Shown: positions 1-9,125, numbered from the stretch's first letter. The stretch: DNA of 64,000 bases from JBBRHQ01 sp963738305 (GCA_963738305.1 CAVTVU010000001.1:372001-436000); one strand, 5' to 3'. Numbers and translations are program-made. The notes: generated by a model from the sequence alone, not told the origin.

Positions 1-2
1 CG

Positions 3-1654
3 CTGAGCGCCCTGGAGGCGATGGTCGCCGAGCTGCGCGAGGCCGGCTCGCGGCTGCCCCTCGAGGGGCTCGTCGAGCGGTGCTGGCGGCCAGCGGCTAC
101 GACCTCGCGGTGCTGATGCGCCGGCCGGGCAGGATGCGGTTCTCCAACGTCCGCAAGCTGATGCGGATGGCGCGCAACTACGAGGCCGCGGAGGGACGTG
201 ACCTGAGGGGCTTCCTCGAATTCGCCGAGTTCCGCGCCGGCCTCGACGAGGAGCCGGCAGCCGCGACCGAGTCCGAGGGCCACGACGGCGTCCGGGTGAT
301 GACCGTCCACAACGCCAAGGGCCTCGAGTACGGGGTCGTCGCGGTCCCCTCGCTCGATCGCCGGCTGCTGGCCGGGGCCCCTCCCCCGCTGCGGCTCGGC
401 CCGCCCGGCGAAGGGCCGAGGAAGGTGGGGATGCGGCTCGCCCGGGTCGGCGGCGCCCCGCTGCGGCTGTTCGACTACGACGAGATCTGCGAGCAGGCGG
501 ACATGCTCGCCTCCGAGGAGGAGCGCCGCCTCTTCTACGTCGCAGCCACGCGGGCCCGCCGCCGGCTGATCCTCAGCGGGATCAGGCGGGAGAAGCCCTC
601 CGCCCCCGTCCACGGGACCCCGATCCTCGACCGCGTCCTCGCCAGTCCCGGCTTCGCGGACCTCTCCGACGGCGACACGGTCACCCTGGCGGCGCCCGCA
701 CCGCGGGAAGGGCTCGATGCGGTCTTCTCCAAGGCGACCGTGGGGGTGCGCGTGAACGTGCCGACCGAGGAGCAGGCCGAGCGGCTCGTCGCGACGACCC
801 GCACGCCGCAGCCCGGGGCGGAGCTCGCCGGCGGCCGGCCGCCGATCCTCACCCCCTCCGAGCCGCCGGCCCCGCTGCGCCCCCTCTCCTACTCGGCCCT
901 ACGTGAGCACGAGCGCTGCGGCTTTCGCTTCTACGCGGAACGGGTGCTGGGGATGCAGGCGCCGGAGGGCAGGGGCGTCGGCGCGGCCGAACGGAGCGAG
1001 CGCTTTGGCTTCGGCAGCGCCGTCCACTCCCTGCTCGAGCTCTCGGCCCGCCGGGGGTGGGCCGAGATGCCCGAGGACCTGGCCCGCCGCACGCTCGAGG
1101 CGGAGGGCCTGAGCCCGAGCCCGGAGCTGGTCGAGGCTGCGATCGAGCGGGTGCGCGGCTGGACCGAGTCAGAGTTGTGCGCCGAGCTTGGCGCCACCGG
1201 CACCCGGGTCAGGCCAGAGCTGCCGATCCTGCTCGAGCTCGGCGGCGCCATCATCCGCGGCTCGATCGACCTGATGGCCGAGCCGGAGTCGGGCCCGCCG
1301 ACGGTGATCGACTACAAGACCGACCGCCTCGGCGACTCCTCGCCGGCGGAGCGGGCGGCGGGCTATGAGATCCAGCGGCTGCTCTACGCGCTGGCCGCCG
1401 CCGAGGCGACCGGCGCCGAGTCGGTGCGGGTCGGGTACGTCTTCCTCGAACGGCCCGCGGAGCCGGTCCTCAGCGAGCTGGGCCCCGCGGAGCTGGCCGA
1501 GGCGCGGGCGACGCTGGAAGAGCGGGTCGCCGGAATCGCCGCGGGACACTTCGAGGTGACCGCCGAGCCCGACTGGCCGCTCTGCCACGACTGCCCGGCC
1601 CGCCGCCGGCTCTGCAGCGGCCCAGCGCGGGAACCGGAGGCCGCGGCGGCCTAG
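3..1654 (+). CDS. UvrD/AddA-type helicase-nuclease, C-terminal part
   Basis: This is the 3' part of a superfamily 1 helicase fused to a RecB-family nuclease, a double-strand-break processing enzyme. The gene begins before the window. Helicase motif V (VMTVHNAKGLEY) and motif VI (RLFYVAATRARR) are present. The PD-(D/E)XK nuclease follows, with GSIDLMAE and VIDYKTD carrying the catalytic residues. A cysteine before the nuclease (HERCGF) and a C-terminal C-x2-C-x6-C (CHDCPARRRLC) resemble the iron-sulfur cluster of AddB/Cas4-like nucleases. Bases 3-79 encode a matching upstream segment (VAELREAG...LVER) in another frame. One G is apparently missing from GGGTG near position 79, so the gene looks frameshifted there. 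Whether it is AdnA, AdnB or a stand-alone enzyme cannot be decided without the 5' part. Confidence 0.85.
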   Translation, partial: ERPGGDGRRAARGRLAAAPRGARRAVLAASGYDLAVLMRRPGRMRFSNVRKLMRMARNYEAAEGRDLRGFLEFAEFRAGLDEEPAAATESEGHDGVRVMTVHNAKGLEYGVVAVPSLDRRLLAGAPPPLRLGPPGEGPRKVGMRLARVGGAPLRLFDYDEICEQADMLASEEERRLFYVAATRARRRLILSGIRREKPSAPVHGTPILDRVLASPGFADLSDGDTVTLAAPAPREGLDAVFSKATVGVRVNVPTEEQAERLVATTRTPQPGAELAGGRPPILTPSEPPAPLRPLSYSALREHERCGFRFYAERVLGMQAPEGRGVGAAERSERFGFGSAVHSLLELSARRGWAEMPEDLARRTLEAEGLSPSPELVEAAIERVRGWTESELCAELGATGTRVRPELPILLELGGAIIRGSIDLMAEPESGPPTVIDYKTDRLGDSSPAERAAGYEIQRLLYALAAAEATGAESVRVGYVFLERPAEPVLSELGPAELAEARATLEERVAGIAAGHFEVTAEPDWPLCHDCPARRRLCSGPAREPEAAAA

Positions 1655-1675
1655 CTGGTCTCCTGCGGGAGCCAG
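1655..1675. terminator. Short hairpin between convergent genes
   Basis: The sequence CTGG-t-CTCC, a short loop, then GGAG-CCAG can fold directly after the helicase-nuclease stop codon and before the convergent xseB stop. There is no U-tract, which is usual for this GC-rich DNA. The call as a bidirectional terminator is an inference from position. Confidence 0.35.
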
Positions 1676-1689
1676 ACGGCGACTCGGGC

Positions 1690-1941
1690 CTAGGAGGGTT
1701 CTTGCGAATCGGCGGCCTGAGCCGGCTCCTGCTCGAGGCGCGCCGCCAGCTCGTCGAGTCGCAGCTCCTTCAGCCCCGCCCCGACCGAGTCGAGCTCGCC
1801 CGCGCAGTAGGTGACCAGCTCCTGGCCCTCCTTGCAGAGGTCGAGCGTCTCGCGCAGGCCGGCCTGGCCGGAGTCGAGCCGCTCGATGATCCCCTCCAGC
1901 CTCGCGACCGCCGCCTCGTAGCTCTCCGGTGCCTCGCTCAC
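1690..1941 (-). CDS. xseB: Exodeoxyribonuclease VII small subunit
   Basis: This 83-residue acidic helical protein is the small subunit of exonuclease VII, which degrades single-stranded DNA together with XseA in the cytoplasm. The family signature is clear: SYEAAVARLEGIIERLDSG near the N-terminus, then a helical LCKEGQELVTYC segment. The length is normal for XseB. The start is GTG at 1941. It overlaps the TGA stop of xseA as GTGA, the usual sign of translational coupling, which supports this start over longer frames. Confidence 0.93.
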   Translation of the reverse strand: MSEAPESYEAAVARLEGIIERLDSGQAGLRETLDLCKEGQELVTYCAGELDSVGAGLKELRLDELAARLEQEPAQAADSQEPS

Positions 1942-3461
1942 TCGCCTTCCCCCTTCGCCGTCGTTTGGTCCCCCTTCCCCGTGGATTGGTCCTCCGTCGA
2001 GATGAGATCGTCCTCGACCCTGACCCCGAGGCGACCGTCGGCGAACCTCAGTCGCAGCCGCTCCGTGGTCCGCGCCTCCCCCGCGCTCGTCACCGGCTCG
2101 CCCGCCGGGCTCTCGGCCAGCGCGTAGCCGCGCTCCAGGGTCCGCTCGGGATCGTGGGCGCGAAGGGCAACGCGGGTGCCCTCGAGCGCCTCGCGGCGGC
2201 GCCGCAGCCCGCTCTCCGCGGAGCGCCCGACGCTCTCGGCTCGCCGCCGCTGCCGGTGGCGCTCGGACAGCAGGCCCGCGGCGGCGCGGTCGGCGGCGCG
2301 GCGCAGGACGACCAGAGCGATCCGACGCTGCACCTCCCGCCGCTCCCGCAGGCCGCGGTCCGCCGCCGCGCGGATCTCCCGCGTCTTCTGGTTCAGGGCG
2401 ACGCGCTCGCGTCGAAGCGCCCGCTCCGGAACGCGGGCGAGGGCGGCGAGGTGGCGGGCGCGGCCGGCGACCGCGCTCAGGGCGGCGCGGCGGAGGGCCG
2501 CCGCGCTTCGTCGCATCGATCGGCGCGCCTCCGCGCAGTCGAGCGGCACCGCCTCCTCCGCCGCGTGGGTCGGGGTCGAGCAGCAGACCGCGGCGACGTC
2601 GTCGATCAGGGTCGAGTCGCGCTGGTGCCCGACCGCGCTGATCACGGGGACCCGCAGCATCGCCACCGTGCGGCAGAGAGTCTCGTCGCAGAAGGCCCAG
2701 AGGTCGGCCAGGCTGCCGCCGCCACGGGAGACCACGATCGCCTCCACGTCCTCGATCCCGGCGAGGTCGCCTATCGCCGCTGTGATCGCCGGCGCCGCGC
2801 GGCGATCCTGGACCGGGGCGAAGGCCCAGACGATCGTCCCCTGCCATCCCCGCCGCTCCAGCCCGGCGAGCAGGTCCTGGCGGGCGGCGCCCCCCTCGGC
2901 CGTGACCACCCCGATCGTCTTCGGCAGGAGCGGCCGCCGCAGCTGCTTCTGCGGCTCGAAGAGACCCTCCGACTCCAGCCTGCGGCGAAGCGCCGCCAGC
3001 CGGGCCATCAGGTCGCCCTCCCCAGCCAGGTGTACGTGCGTGGCGCGGAAGCTGAAGCTGGGCGAGGACTGGGCGCTGCCCGGGTAGTAGTCGGGGCCGC
3101 CGCCGACCACGACCGCGACCCCGTCGCGGAGCGCGCCCTCGGGCAGGCCGAGCTTCTCGAGGTCGGAGAGCCAGATCGAGCAGTTGACCGCGCCGTCGCC
3201 GTCGCGCAGGTCGAAGTAGGCCTGGACCCGGCCCTCGCTGAAGCCGGTGATCTCGCCGATCAGCAGGACCCTGGCGCGCTTGCGCAGCTCCCGCTGCAGC
3301 ACCCGCGCGTAGGCGCCGACCGGGTAGGGGCCGGGCAGCTCGGGGGCCTTCGGGCCCGCGGTCACGGCCGCGGTCGCTGCCTTGCCCTCGGGCGGGCCAG
3401 ACTCCTCTGACCCACCCGCGCCCGGCTGCGGCGCGGCGCCGGTTGTCGATTGATCGGCCAC
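1938..3461 (-). CDS. xseA: Exodeoxyribonuclease VII large subunit
   Basis: This 507-residue protein is the catalytic large subunit of exonuclease VII. After a disordered Pro/Gly-rich N-terminus of about 45 residues comes the OB-fold domain (VGAYARVLQRELRKRARV, with VLLIGEITGF). The catalytic core follows, with LPKTIGVVTAEGGAARQD, VSRGGGSLADLWAF and SAVGHQRDSTLIDDVA. A long Arg-rich coiled coil and the usual C-terminal ERGYALAE segment end the protein. The chosen start is GTG at 3461, with the in-frame upstream extension rejected as Arg/Pro-rich noise. The divergent gene starts 22 bp away. Confidence 0.95.
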   Translation of the reverse strand: MADQSTTGAAPQPGAGGSEESGPPEGKAATAAVTAGPKAPELPGPYPVGAYARVLQRELRKRARVLLIGEITGFSEGRVQAYFDLRDGDGAVNCSIWLSDLEKLGLPEGALRDGVAVVVGGGPDYYPGSAQSSPSFSFRATHVHLAGEGDLMARLAALRRRLESEGLFEPQKQLRRPLLPKTIGVVTAEGGAARQDLLAGLERRGWQGTIVWAFAPVQDRRAAPAITAAIGDLAGIEDVEAIVVSRGGGSLADLWAFCDETLCRTVAMLRVPVISAVGHQRDSTLIDDVAAVCCSTPTHAAEEAVPLDCAEARRSMRRSAAALRRAALSAVAGRARHLAALARVPERALRRERVALNQKTREIRAAADRGLRERREVQRRIALVVLRRAADRAAAGLLSERHRQRRRAESVGRSAESGLRRRREALEGTRVALRAHDPERTLERGYALAESPAGEPVTSAGEARTTERLRLRFADGRLGVRVEDDLISTEDQSTGKGDQTTAKGEGE

Positions 3462-3483
3462 GGCGAGAGAATGACAGCAGACG

Positions 3484-4062
3484 ATGACCCCGATCGCGGT
3501 GTTCGGATACGCGTCCCTGGTCGATCCGCAGAGCGCGGGCGCGACGATCGGCCGTCCGGTTCTCGCCACCGCCGCCCGACTGCCTGGCTGGCGACGGCGC
3601 TGGTCGGTCGTCCGCGACAACCTGCGCTCGGAGAAGACCTTCGCGATCGAGCCGGGGGGCGAGATCCCTCCCTTCGTCCTCGGCCTCAACCTCGAGCCGG
3701 AGCCCGGCGCGCTCGCCGCGGTCAACGGCGTGCTGATCGAGGTCAGCCCGGCCGAGCTCGAGCGCCTCGATCTGCGGGAGATGCGCTACGACCGCTGCGA
3801 CGTCACCGCGCTGATCGACTCAGAGCATGGCTTCGAGACCGTGGTCACCTACGTCGCCAAGGAGGCCCATTTCCGCGCCGAGCCGCCGGACGGCGCGGTG
3901 ATCCTCAACCACTACTCGAGCACGGTGCGGGCCGGCTTCGCCCGCCTTGGGCAGGCCGAGCTGGAGGCCTTCTTCGAGACCACCGACCCCCACCCGGTCA
4001 GGGTGGTGGACGGCGTCCTGATCCGCGACGAGATCCCCGCCGGCAACCCGCGCCGCTGGTGA
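3484..4062 (+). CDS. Gamma-glutamylcyclotransferase-like protein
   Basis: This 192-residue cytoplasmic protein has the GGCT/AIG2-like beta-barrel fold. The N-terminal FGYASLVDP replaces the family glycine loop (YGSL/YGSN), and VNGVLIEVSPAELERLDLRE is the conserved segment after it. Family members release 5-oxoproline from gamma-glutamyl compounds or act on related substrates. The substrate here is unknown. The ATG lies 22 bp from the divergent xseA start, so the two promoters must overlap. Confidence 0.72.
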   Translation: MTPIAVFGYASLVDPQSAGATIGRPVLATAARLPGWRRRWSVVRDNLRSEKTFAIEPGGEIPPFVLGLNLEPEPGALAAVNGVLIEVSPAELERLDLREMRYDRCDVTALIDSEHGFETVVTYVAKEAHFRAEPPDGAVILNHYSSTVRAGFARLGQAELEAFFETTDPHPVRVVDGVLIRDEIPAGNPRRW

Positions 4063-4122
4063 GCCGTCAGCGTCGGCGCTGCGCTTGGTCCGCTCGAAGT
4101 CCCGGCGCTGCGCCCGGTCGGG

Positions 4123-4479
4123 TTAGACGTCCCAGCGCTGCGCCCAGGCCTTCAGCTCGGACAGGGCGGGCTTAAGGTCGGCGCCCTTGGGGCTCAACTC
4201 GTAGGTGACCAGGACCGGAGTGCCCGGCTCGACCGAGCGCTCCAGCAGGCCCGCCTCCTCCAACTCCCGCAGGCGCTGCGAGAGGAGGCGATCGGAGAGG
4301 CCCGGCACGGCGCGGCCCAGCTCGCCGAAGCGCATCGGGCCATCGGCGAGGGCGGCGAGGATCGCGCCCGCCCAGCGCTTGCCGACCAGCTCGACCGCGG
4401 TGTGGAACTGCGGGCAGACCGCCTCGCCCTCAGCGGGTGCGGGCATGCCAGGACGATCTGCGCTCGCCGGACTCCCCAT
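4123..4479 (-). CDS. HxlR-family transcriptional regulator
   Basis: This 118-residue winged-helix DNA-binding protein has the HxlR signature CPQFHTAVELVGKRWAGAIL, where Cys21 may be redox-sensitive. The recognition region LGRAVPGLSDRLLSQRLRELEEAGLLER and the wing VTYELSPKGADL follow. HxlR proteins often control neighbouring oxidoreductase genes, but none is adjacent here. The start is the ATG at 4479. A longer in-frame extension to 4638 exists but has no homologous look. Confidence 0.87.
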   Translation of the reverse strand: MGSPASADRPGMPAPAEGEAVCPQFHTAVELVGKRWAGAILAALADGPMRFGELGRAVPGLSDRLLSQRLRELEEAGLLERSVEPGTPVLVTYELSPKGADLKPALSELKAWAQRWDV

Positions 4480-4612
4480 CGCCAATGCCACCTTACCGAC
4501 CGGTCTCCCCCGCCCCGAGCCTTCACAGGCCGAAAGCAATCTTTGGGCTCCAATGGTCACGGAAGTTTGCGTTCGGCCCAGTTGGACGGTGCGGCGGCGG
4601 GCCTCCGGGGCC

Positions 4613-5755
4613 TCAGCCCGTGCAGGGGCCCGTGTCAACCGGGCCGCTTACGTCGCCCAGCGCCGAGCGGACCACGTCGTTGGGCACCGCGAACCCGCCC
4701 TTCGGGCCGCTGGTCGTCGCGGCGAAGACGGTTCCGAGGACGCGACCGCGACCGTCGACGATCGGGCCGCCCGAGTTGCCGCTCCGCACGTCGCCTCGCA
4801 GGGAGCTGATCTGGCGGCGCAGCGGGCCGTGCCCGTAGGCGTCTTGGCTGATCACCTCGCTGGTCTCGCCGAAGCGCGCCGGGGCGATCGTGAACGGCCC
4901 GTTTCCGGGGTACCCGAGCACCGCGGCCTCGGTGCCGGACCGGGCCTCCGGAGCGACCCGGAGCGCCGGGACGTCGAGCCCGACCTGGAGGACGGCCAGG
5001 TCGTTGGCCGGGTCGTAGTGGACCGGGGTCGCGTCGAGCGTGGCCCCCGACTGGGTGACGACCGAGGTGTCCTCCTCGCCGGCCACGACGTGGGCGTTGG
5101 TCACCACCAACCCGGGGGCGGCCATCCAGCCCGAGCCCTCGATGCCGAGCCCGCAGGCAGTCCCGAGCACCTTGAAGACCGAGTTGCCGGCCCGGCGGAC
5201 GTCGGGGTCGCCGGTGATCGAGGAGCTGGGCGCGCCGACGTCAGTCGAAGGTCCGCTGACCGACGGCGCCGGGTCGACCCGGTTCAGCGCCCTGAGGATC
5301 GGGCCCGACGGTGGCAGCACTCCGTTCAGGCTGCGCAGGATCAGCGAGCGCTGGACGTCGCCGCGGAGATTGGCCGCCCCGGGAGCGTGCAGGGCGACAG
5401 CGCCGAAGATCCAGATCATCCCCACGCCCGCGGCGGCGATCAGCAGCGCCCCGCCGGCCCCGTCGGCGAGGTGCGACGCCTGGCCGCGGATCACCCTGGA
5501 GCGCAGCCCGTGCGCGAACGCCTCCAGGGTGACGGCGATCAGGGAGCCGACCAGCAGCGCTCCCATCGCCGCGCAGAGCGGCGCGTAGGGAGACTCCGAG
5601 CCCTGGTTGAGGATCCACGGACCGACCCGGCTGCCGAGGAAGGCGCCGAGGCCGAAGCCGAGCAGGGTCAGCGCGCCGACGATCAGCCCCTGCTGGTAGC
5701 CCCAGAAGGCGAGAGCCACGACGAAGGCGACTATCCCCCAGTCCAGGACGGTCAA
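4613..5755 (-). CDS. MarP-like membrane-anchored serine protease
   Basis: The N-terminus is a CvpA-type membrane domain of about 150 residues with four hydrophobic segments (VLDWGIVAFVVALAFWGYQQ onward). A periplasmic trypsin-like protease follows. Catalytic His lies in VVTNAHVV (about residue 221), Asp in DPANDLAVLQV, and Ser in RSGNSGGP (about residue 325). This order matches MarP, which in Mycobacterium supports acid and oxidative stress survival by processing cell-wall enzymes. Cysteines in GTACGLG and the C-terminal GPCTG could form the disulfide known in MarP. I prefer TTG at 5755 because CvpA proteins usually begin close to VLDW. GTG at 5812 would overlap the divergent PBP gene. Confidence 0.88.
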   Translation of the reverse strand: MTVLDWGIVAFVVALAFWGYQQGLIVGALTLLGFGLGAFLGSRVGPWILNQGSESPYAPLCAAMGALLVGSLIAVTLEAFAHGLRSRVIRGQASHLADGAGGALLIAAAGVGMIWIFGAVALHAPGAANLRGDVQRSLILRSLNGVLPPSGPILRALNRVDPAPSVSGPSTDVGAPSSSITGDPDVRRAGNSVFKVLGTACGLGIEGSGWMAAPGLVVTNAHVVAGEEDTSVVTQSGATLDATPVHYDPANDLAVLQVGLDVPALRVAPEARSGTEAAVLGYPGNGPFTIAPARFGETSEVISQDAYGHGPLRRQISSLRGDVRSGNSGGPIVDGRGRVLGTVFAATTSGPKGGFAVPNDVVRSALGDVSGPVDTGPCTG

Positions 5756-5814
5756 GGACCAAATGAAACCACGCCGGCCTGGCCCGCCTGGGCAGTCACT
5801 ATTTTTTGCCACCC

Positions 5815-7545
5815 GTGAATCGCCCCCCGTCCGAGGCAGAGCGCCGGCGCCGCCTCCTGACCCGCGCTCTGCCGCTCGTCGTGCTCGCCAGCGCGTCCTT
5901 CATCGCCGGCGCATTCGCGGGCATCCCGCCCACCCCCGAGAAGGACGCTGCAAAGCGCTTCACCGCCGCCTGGTCGCGGGGCGACTTCGACGCGATGCGC
6001 GCCGAGCTGAACCCCGCCTCGCGAAAGGCGGTGACGAGGAACGAGTTCGTCGACGACTACATGAAGGCGCAGGAGACCGCGACGCTGCGCTCGATCGACC
6101 CCGGTGGCCCGGACGACGCCACATCGGAGAACGGGACCACCGTGGTCCGGGTGCCGATGACGCTGCGCACGATCGCGTTCGGCCAGATCGAGCAGGAGCT
6201 GACCCTGCCCTTCTCCGACGGCGGCATCGCCTGGGATGAGAGTCTCGTCTTTCCCGGTCTGCGCAAGGGCGAGGAGCTGCGCAACTCCGTCCAGCTCGCT
6301 CCGCGCGCCCCGATCTTCGCCCGCGACGGCTCGGCTCTCGCCGAGGGCCCGGCCGAGGCCCGCAGCCACCCGCTGGGCAGCGCAGCGATCGACGTCACCG
6401 GCGAGGTCGGGGACGCCGATCCCGACGACCGCGAACGGCTCGCCGCCGAGGGCTACCCGCCTGGGACGCCGGTCGGGATCAGCGGCGTCGAGCAGGCGTT
6501 CAACTCGCGCCTCGCCGGCAAGCCCGGAGGTGAGCTGCTGGCCGACAGCGGCTCCGGGGAGCCGCGGGTGCTCGGCAGCTCGAAACCGCGCAGGGGCAAG
6601 GCGGTGAAGACGACCATCGACCCGACCCTCCAGACAACCGCGGTGAGCGCCCTGGCGGGGCGCTCCGGAGGTGTCGCGGCGCTGGACGCACGGACCGGAG
6701 CGGTGCGGGCGCTGGCCGGCTCGGCCTTCTCGGCCCCGCAGCCACCCGGCTCCACCTTCAAGATCATCACCACGACCGCCGCCCTGCAGGAGGACGCGGT
6801 CTCCCTGGACGACACCTTCCCCTACACCAGCGGCGTCAACGTCGGCGGGCGCTTCATCTCCAACGCCCACGGGGAGGTTTGCGGTGGCGACTTCCGCACC
6901 GCTTTCGCCCAGTCGTGCAACGCGGTGTTCGCGCCGCTCGGCCCCAAGGTCGGCAACGACGGGCTGGTCGGGACCGCCGAGCGCTACGGCTTCAACCACG
7001 AGCCGACCCTCTATGACGCGAGCGCCACCGCCGCGGTCGACCCGCCCGAGCCGAGCATCCCCGCGGACGTGGGGGACGACCTCGACCTCGGGGTCAGCGC
7101 GATCGGCCAGGGCGAAGTCCTCTCGACGCCGCTGGAGATGGCGAGCGTCGCCCAGACCGTCGCCAGCCACGGGGTCCGGCTGCCGACTCCCCTGGTCGTC
7201 AAGAAGGAGCTTCGCGCCGACGCGAAGCCGACCAGGGTGATGTCGAAGAAGATCTCCGACCAACTCAACCAGCTGATGGTCGGGGTGGTCACCGGCGGCA
7301 CCGGGACCGCCGGCGCCATCCCCGAGGCCCAGGTCGCGGGCAAGACCGGGACGGCGGAGCTGGGTCCCAAGCCGGGCCAAGAGGGCCTGGCCAACCCCGA
7401 GCAGGCGGTGGACGCCTGGTTCACCGCCTTTGCCCCGGCGCAGAAGGCGAAACTGGTGGTGGCGGTGATGCTGGTCGACGCTGGCGCCGACGGGGGCACG
7501 GTCGCCGCCCCGGTCGCCGCCCAGGTGCTCTCGGCCGGACTCTGA
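5815..7545 (+). CDS. Penicillin-binding protein with MecA_N-like domain
   Basis: This is a transpeptidase of peptidoglycan synthesis, anchored outside the membrane by an N-terminal segment (PLVVLASASFIAGAFAG). A NTF2-like MecA_N-type domain (KRFTAAWSRGDFDAMRAEL) comes next, then a linker region, then the class B transpeptidase domain. The three active-site motifs are intact: STFK (Ser about 312), SCN (about 366) and KTGT (about 508). There is no glycosyltransferase domain. The GTG at 5815 is preferred over TTG at 5806, since it leaves room between the divergent marP-like gene and this one. Pairing with a MarP-like protease suggests a shared cell-wall role. Confidence 0.9.
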   Translation: MNRPPSEAERRRRLLTRALPLVVLASASFIAGAFAGIPPTPEKDAAKRFTAAWSRGDFDAMRAELNPASRKAVTRNEFVDDYMKAQETATLRSIDPGGPDDATSENGTTVVRVPMTLRTIAFGQIEQELTLPFSDGGIAWDESLVFPGLRKGEELRNSVQLAPRAPIFARDGSALAEGPAEARSHPLGSAAIDVTGEVGDADPDDRERLAAEGYPPGTPVGISGVEQAFNSRLAGKPGGELLADSGSGEPRVLGSSKPRRGKAVKTTIDPTLQTTAVSALAGRSGGVAALDARTGAVRALAGSAFSAPQPPGSTFKIITTTAALQEDAVSLDDTFPYTSGVNVGGRFISNAHGEVCGGDFRTAFAQSCNAVFAPLGPKVGNDGLVGTAERYGFNHEPTLYDASATAAVDPPEPSIPADVGDDLDLGVSAIGQGEVLSTPLEMASVAQTVASHGVRLPTPLVVKKELRADAKPTRVMSKKISDQLNQLMVGVVTGGTGTAGAIPEAQVAGKTGTAELGPKPGQEGLANPEQAVDAWFTAFAPAQKAKLVVAVMLVDAGADGGTVAAPVAAQVLSAGL

Positions 7546-7592
7546 GCCGCGACCCAAGTGAGGGGCCGGTGATCCCCGGCGTGGTCGGAGGG

Positions 7593-7635
7593 GTGGGACC
7601 TTTGAACCCCGATATACGCAGTTGAAAGGTCCCAC
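7593..7635. terminator. Perfect 11-bp inverted repeat after the PBP gene
   Basis: The arms GTGGGACCTTT (7593-7603) and AAAGGTCCCAC (7625-7635) are perfect complements around a 21-nt loop. The element lies 48 bp after the PBP stop and 80 bp before the convergent membrane-protein stop, as expected for a bidirectional terminator. The rest of the 7546-7714 gap holds nothing else that I recognise. Confidence 0.6.
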
Positions 7636-7714
7636 GTCACCGGGGTGTGGCGTGAGGCGCGCGGATCGTGTCGGGGCGTGCGCTGGTTTGAATGCGAGGA
7701 GCGCCGGTGGGGCT

Positions 7715-8053
7715 CTAGGCGGCCGGGAACCCGAGGGCGACGGCGATCGCCACCAGGATCCCGCCGCAGGCCGAAAGCAGGCCGCCGACGCTGTCGACCG
7801 CGAAGGAGAGCACGATCCCGGCAAGGGTGATGAACGCCCCCGCGGCGAGCACGTCCCACCAGCGCCGCAGCGGGCCCCCCGAGCCGGCGTTGGGGGCGGA
7901 GATCACGACCCCCGCGACGATCGCTCCCAGGCCGGCGAGCCTGCCGGGGAGGCCGAAGAGGTTGACGAGCACGAGCGCCGCCCCGAGCCCGGCCAGGCCC
8001 AGCCCGAGCCGCAGGGTGCGCTCAGATGTCGAGGTCGATGCTGGCGGGGCCAT
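7715..8053 (-). CDS. Small multi-pass membrane protein
   Basis: This 112-residue protein has a short Ser/Thr-rich N-terminus, then about four hydrophobic segments (LGLGLAGLGAALVLVNLFGL, LAGLGAIVAGVVIS, WWDVLAAGAFITLAGIVLSF, GGILVAIAVALGF). I do not recognise the family. It overlaps the end of the upstream lipoprotein gene by 32 bp, with no later start codon before the first membrane segment. Co-translation with that lipoprotein is likely. Confidence 0.65.
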   Translation of the reverse strand: MAPPASTSTSERTLRLGLGLAGLGAALVLVNLFGLPGRLAGLGAIVAGVVISAPNAGSGGPLRRWWDVLAAGAFITLAGIVLSFAVDSVGGLLSACGGILVAIAVALGFPAA

Positions 8054-8579
8054 CGGTCCCCGGGATCACCAGCTGCAGCGGCCGGTTCTCCGCCGCGCCA
8101 TCCGGGATCTCGAAGAGGACCAGGGAGGCCCCGATCGGCCCGACCTGGGGCGTTGAGTCGAGCGCCGGGGCGACGTCCTCCGGCCCGATCGAGCCGCCGA
8201 GCGGCAGAGCGTAGATGCTGTCGCTGGCCAGCGAGGTAAATACCTGCTCCTCGGTGTCGACGACCTTGAACTCCCGGGGGATCGGCTCGTGCCGATCGTG
8301 GGACTTGTTGAGGATCTGCATGAACACCCCCAGGTAGGCGGCGTCCGCGGGAGGCGGCGCCTGACCGACCAGGTACTCGCGATCCTCGGTGTCGTGGGGG
8401 TTGAGGAAGCGCGAGAAGACGACGTTGTATTGGAGGTTGCCGAGGGTCACCGGCTCGCCCTCCATCAACCCCGTCTTCTCGTCCGTGGAGGAGGATCCGC
8501 AGGCCGCGACCGCGAGCGACAGCGCGACGGCGAGGAGGGCAGCGGTCAGCGCGCGCAGGGATCGGCGACGGTCGGTCAT
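8022..8579 (-). CDS. Putative lipoprotein
   Basis: This 185-residue protein has a lipoprotein signal peptide: positively charged MTDRRRSLR, a hydrophobic stretch, and a lipobox LAVAAC with Cys27. The mature part contains a beta-rich domain (LGNLQYNVVFSRFLN, YLGVFMQILNKS, FKVVDTEEQVFTS) similar in pattern to extracellular immunoglobulin-like DUF4352 domains. No enzymatic motif is visible. A TAGAAT hexamer sits 9 nt before the ATG with no ribosome binding site, suggesting a leaderless transcript. The gene lies directly behind the SRPBCC gene and overlaps the membrane gene after it. Confidence 0.8.
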   Translation of the reverse strand: MTDRRRSLRALTAALLAVALSLAVAACGSSSTDEKTGLMEGEPVTLGNLQYNVVFSRFLNPHDTEDREYLVGQAPPPADAAYLGVFMQILNKSHDRHEPIPREFKVVDTEEQVFTSLASDSIYALPLGGSIGPEDVAPALDSTPQVGPIGASLVLFEIPDGAAENRPLQLVIPGTDGPASIDLDI

Positions 8580-8594
8580 CGGCGCGCGATTCTA

Positions 8595-9125
8595 TTAGGG
8601 GACGCCGGTGGCGAGGCGGTTGCCCCCGGCCACACTCACCGGCGGACGCGCCTCGGCGCGCGCCACCTCGCCGGACTCGAGCAGGTCGCGCAGGCGGCGC
8701 ATTGCGATCTTCCAGTCCCGCTCGTACCAGACCGATGCGCCGCCCAGGACCTCCTTGGCCCGATCGAGCCCATGGGTCGGCTCGGTCCAGTAGGTGACGC
8801 GTGCGGTGACGAGCTGCCCGGTGCCCTGGTTGAACTCCCACTCGGTCGCAGTTGCGATCCGGTTGGCGCGACCGCCCCGGCCGCGCTCGGAAATTCGAAG
8901 CGGCGGCGACAGCGCGGTGATCGTCGTGTCGACCCAGACTGCCTGCGGGGGCGCGAAGATCCGGTAGCGGGCACCAGCGCCCACCCCGGTCGACTCGACC
9001 CGCGAGAGGCGCAGGTCGGAGATGAAGTGGTCTGTGAAGGCCGGGCGGTTCGCGAGGTCGGCGACGAACCGGTAGGCGACCTCGCGGGGCACGTCCAGGT
9101 CCACCTCGGCGCTCACTGGTCCCAT
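8595..9125 (-). CDS. SRPBCC-family protein
   Basis: This 176-residue protein shows the START/polyketide-cyclase-like pattern: VDLDVPREVAYRFVADLANRPAFTDHF, central beta strands ending in TEWEFNQGTGQLVTARVTY, and a long C-terminal helix (DWKIAMRRLRDLLESGE). The fold binds hydrophobic ligands, but the ligand here is unknown. The ATG at 9125 is chosen because the upstream extension is Cys/Pro-rich and not family-like. A TAGAAT hexamer ends 8 nt before it, with no ribosome binding site. Confidence 0.82.
   Translation of the reverse strand: MGPVSAEVDLDVPREVAYRFVADLANRPAFTDHFISDLRLSRVESTGVGAGARYRIFAPPQAVWVDTTITALSPPLRISERGRGGRANRIATATEWEFNQGTGQLVTARVTYWTEPTHGLDRAKEVLGGASVWYERDWKIAMRRLRDLLESGEVARAEARPPVSVAGGNRLATGVP

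Noticed and set aside
1929..3410. Plus-strand 493-residue ORF opposite xseA
   Set aside because: Arg/Ala/Pro-rich antisense frame caused by high GC, without any family motif.
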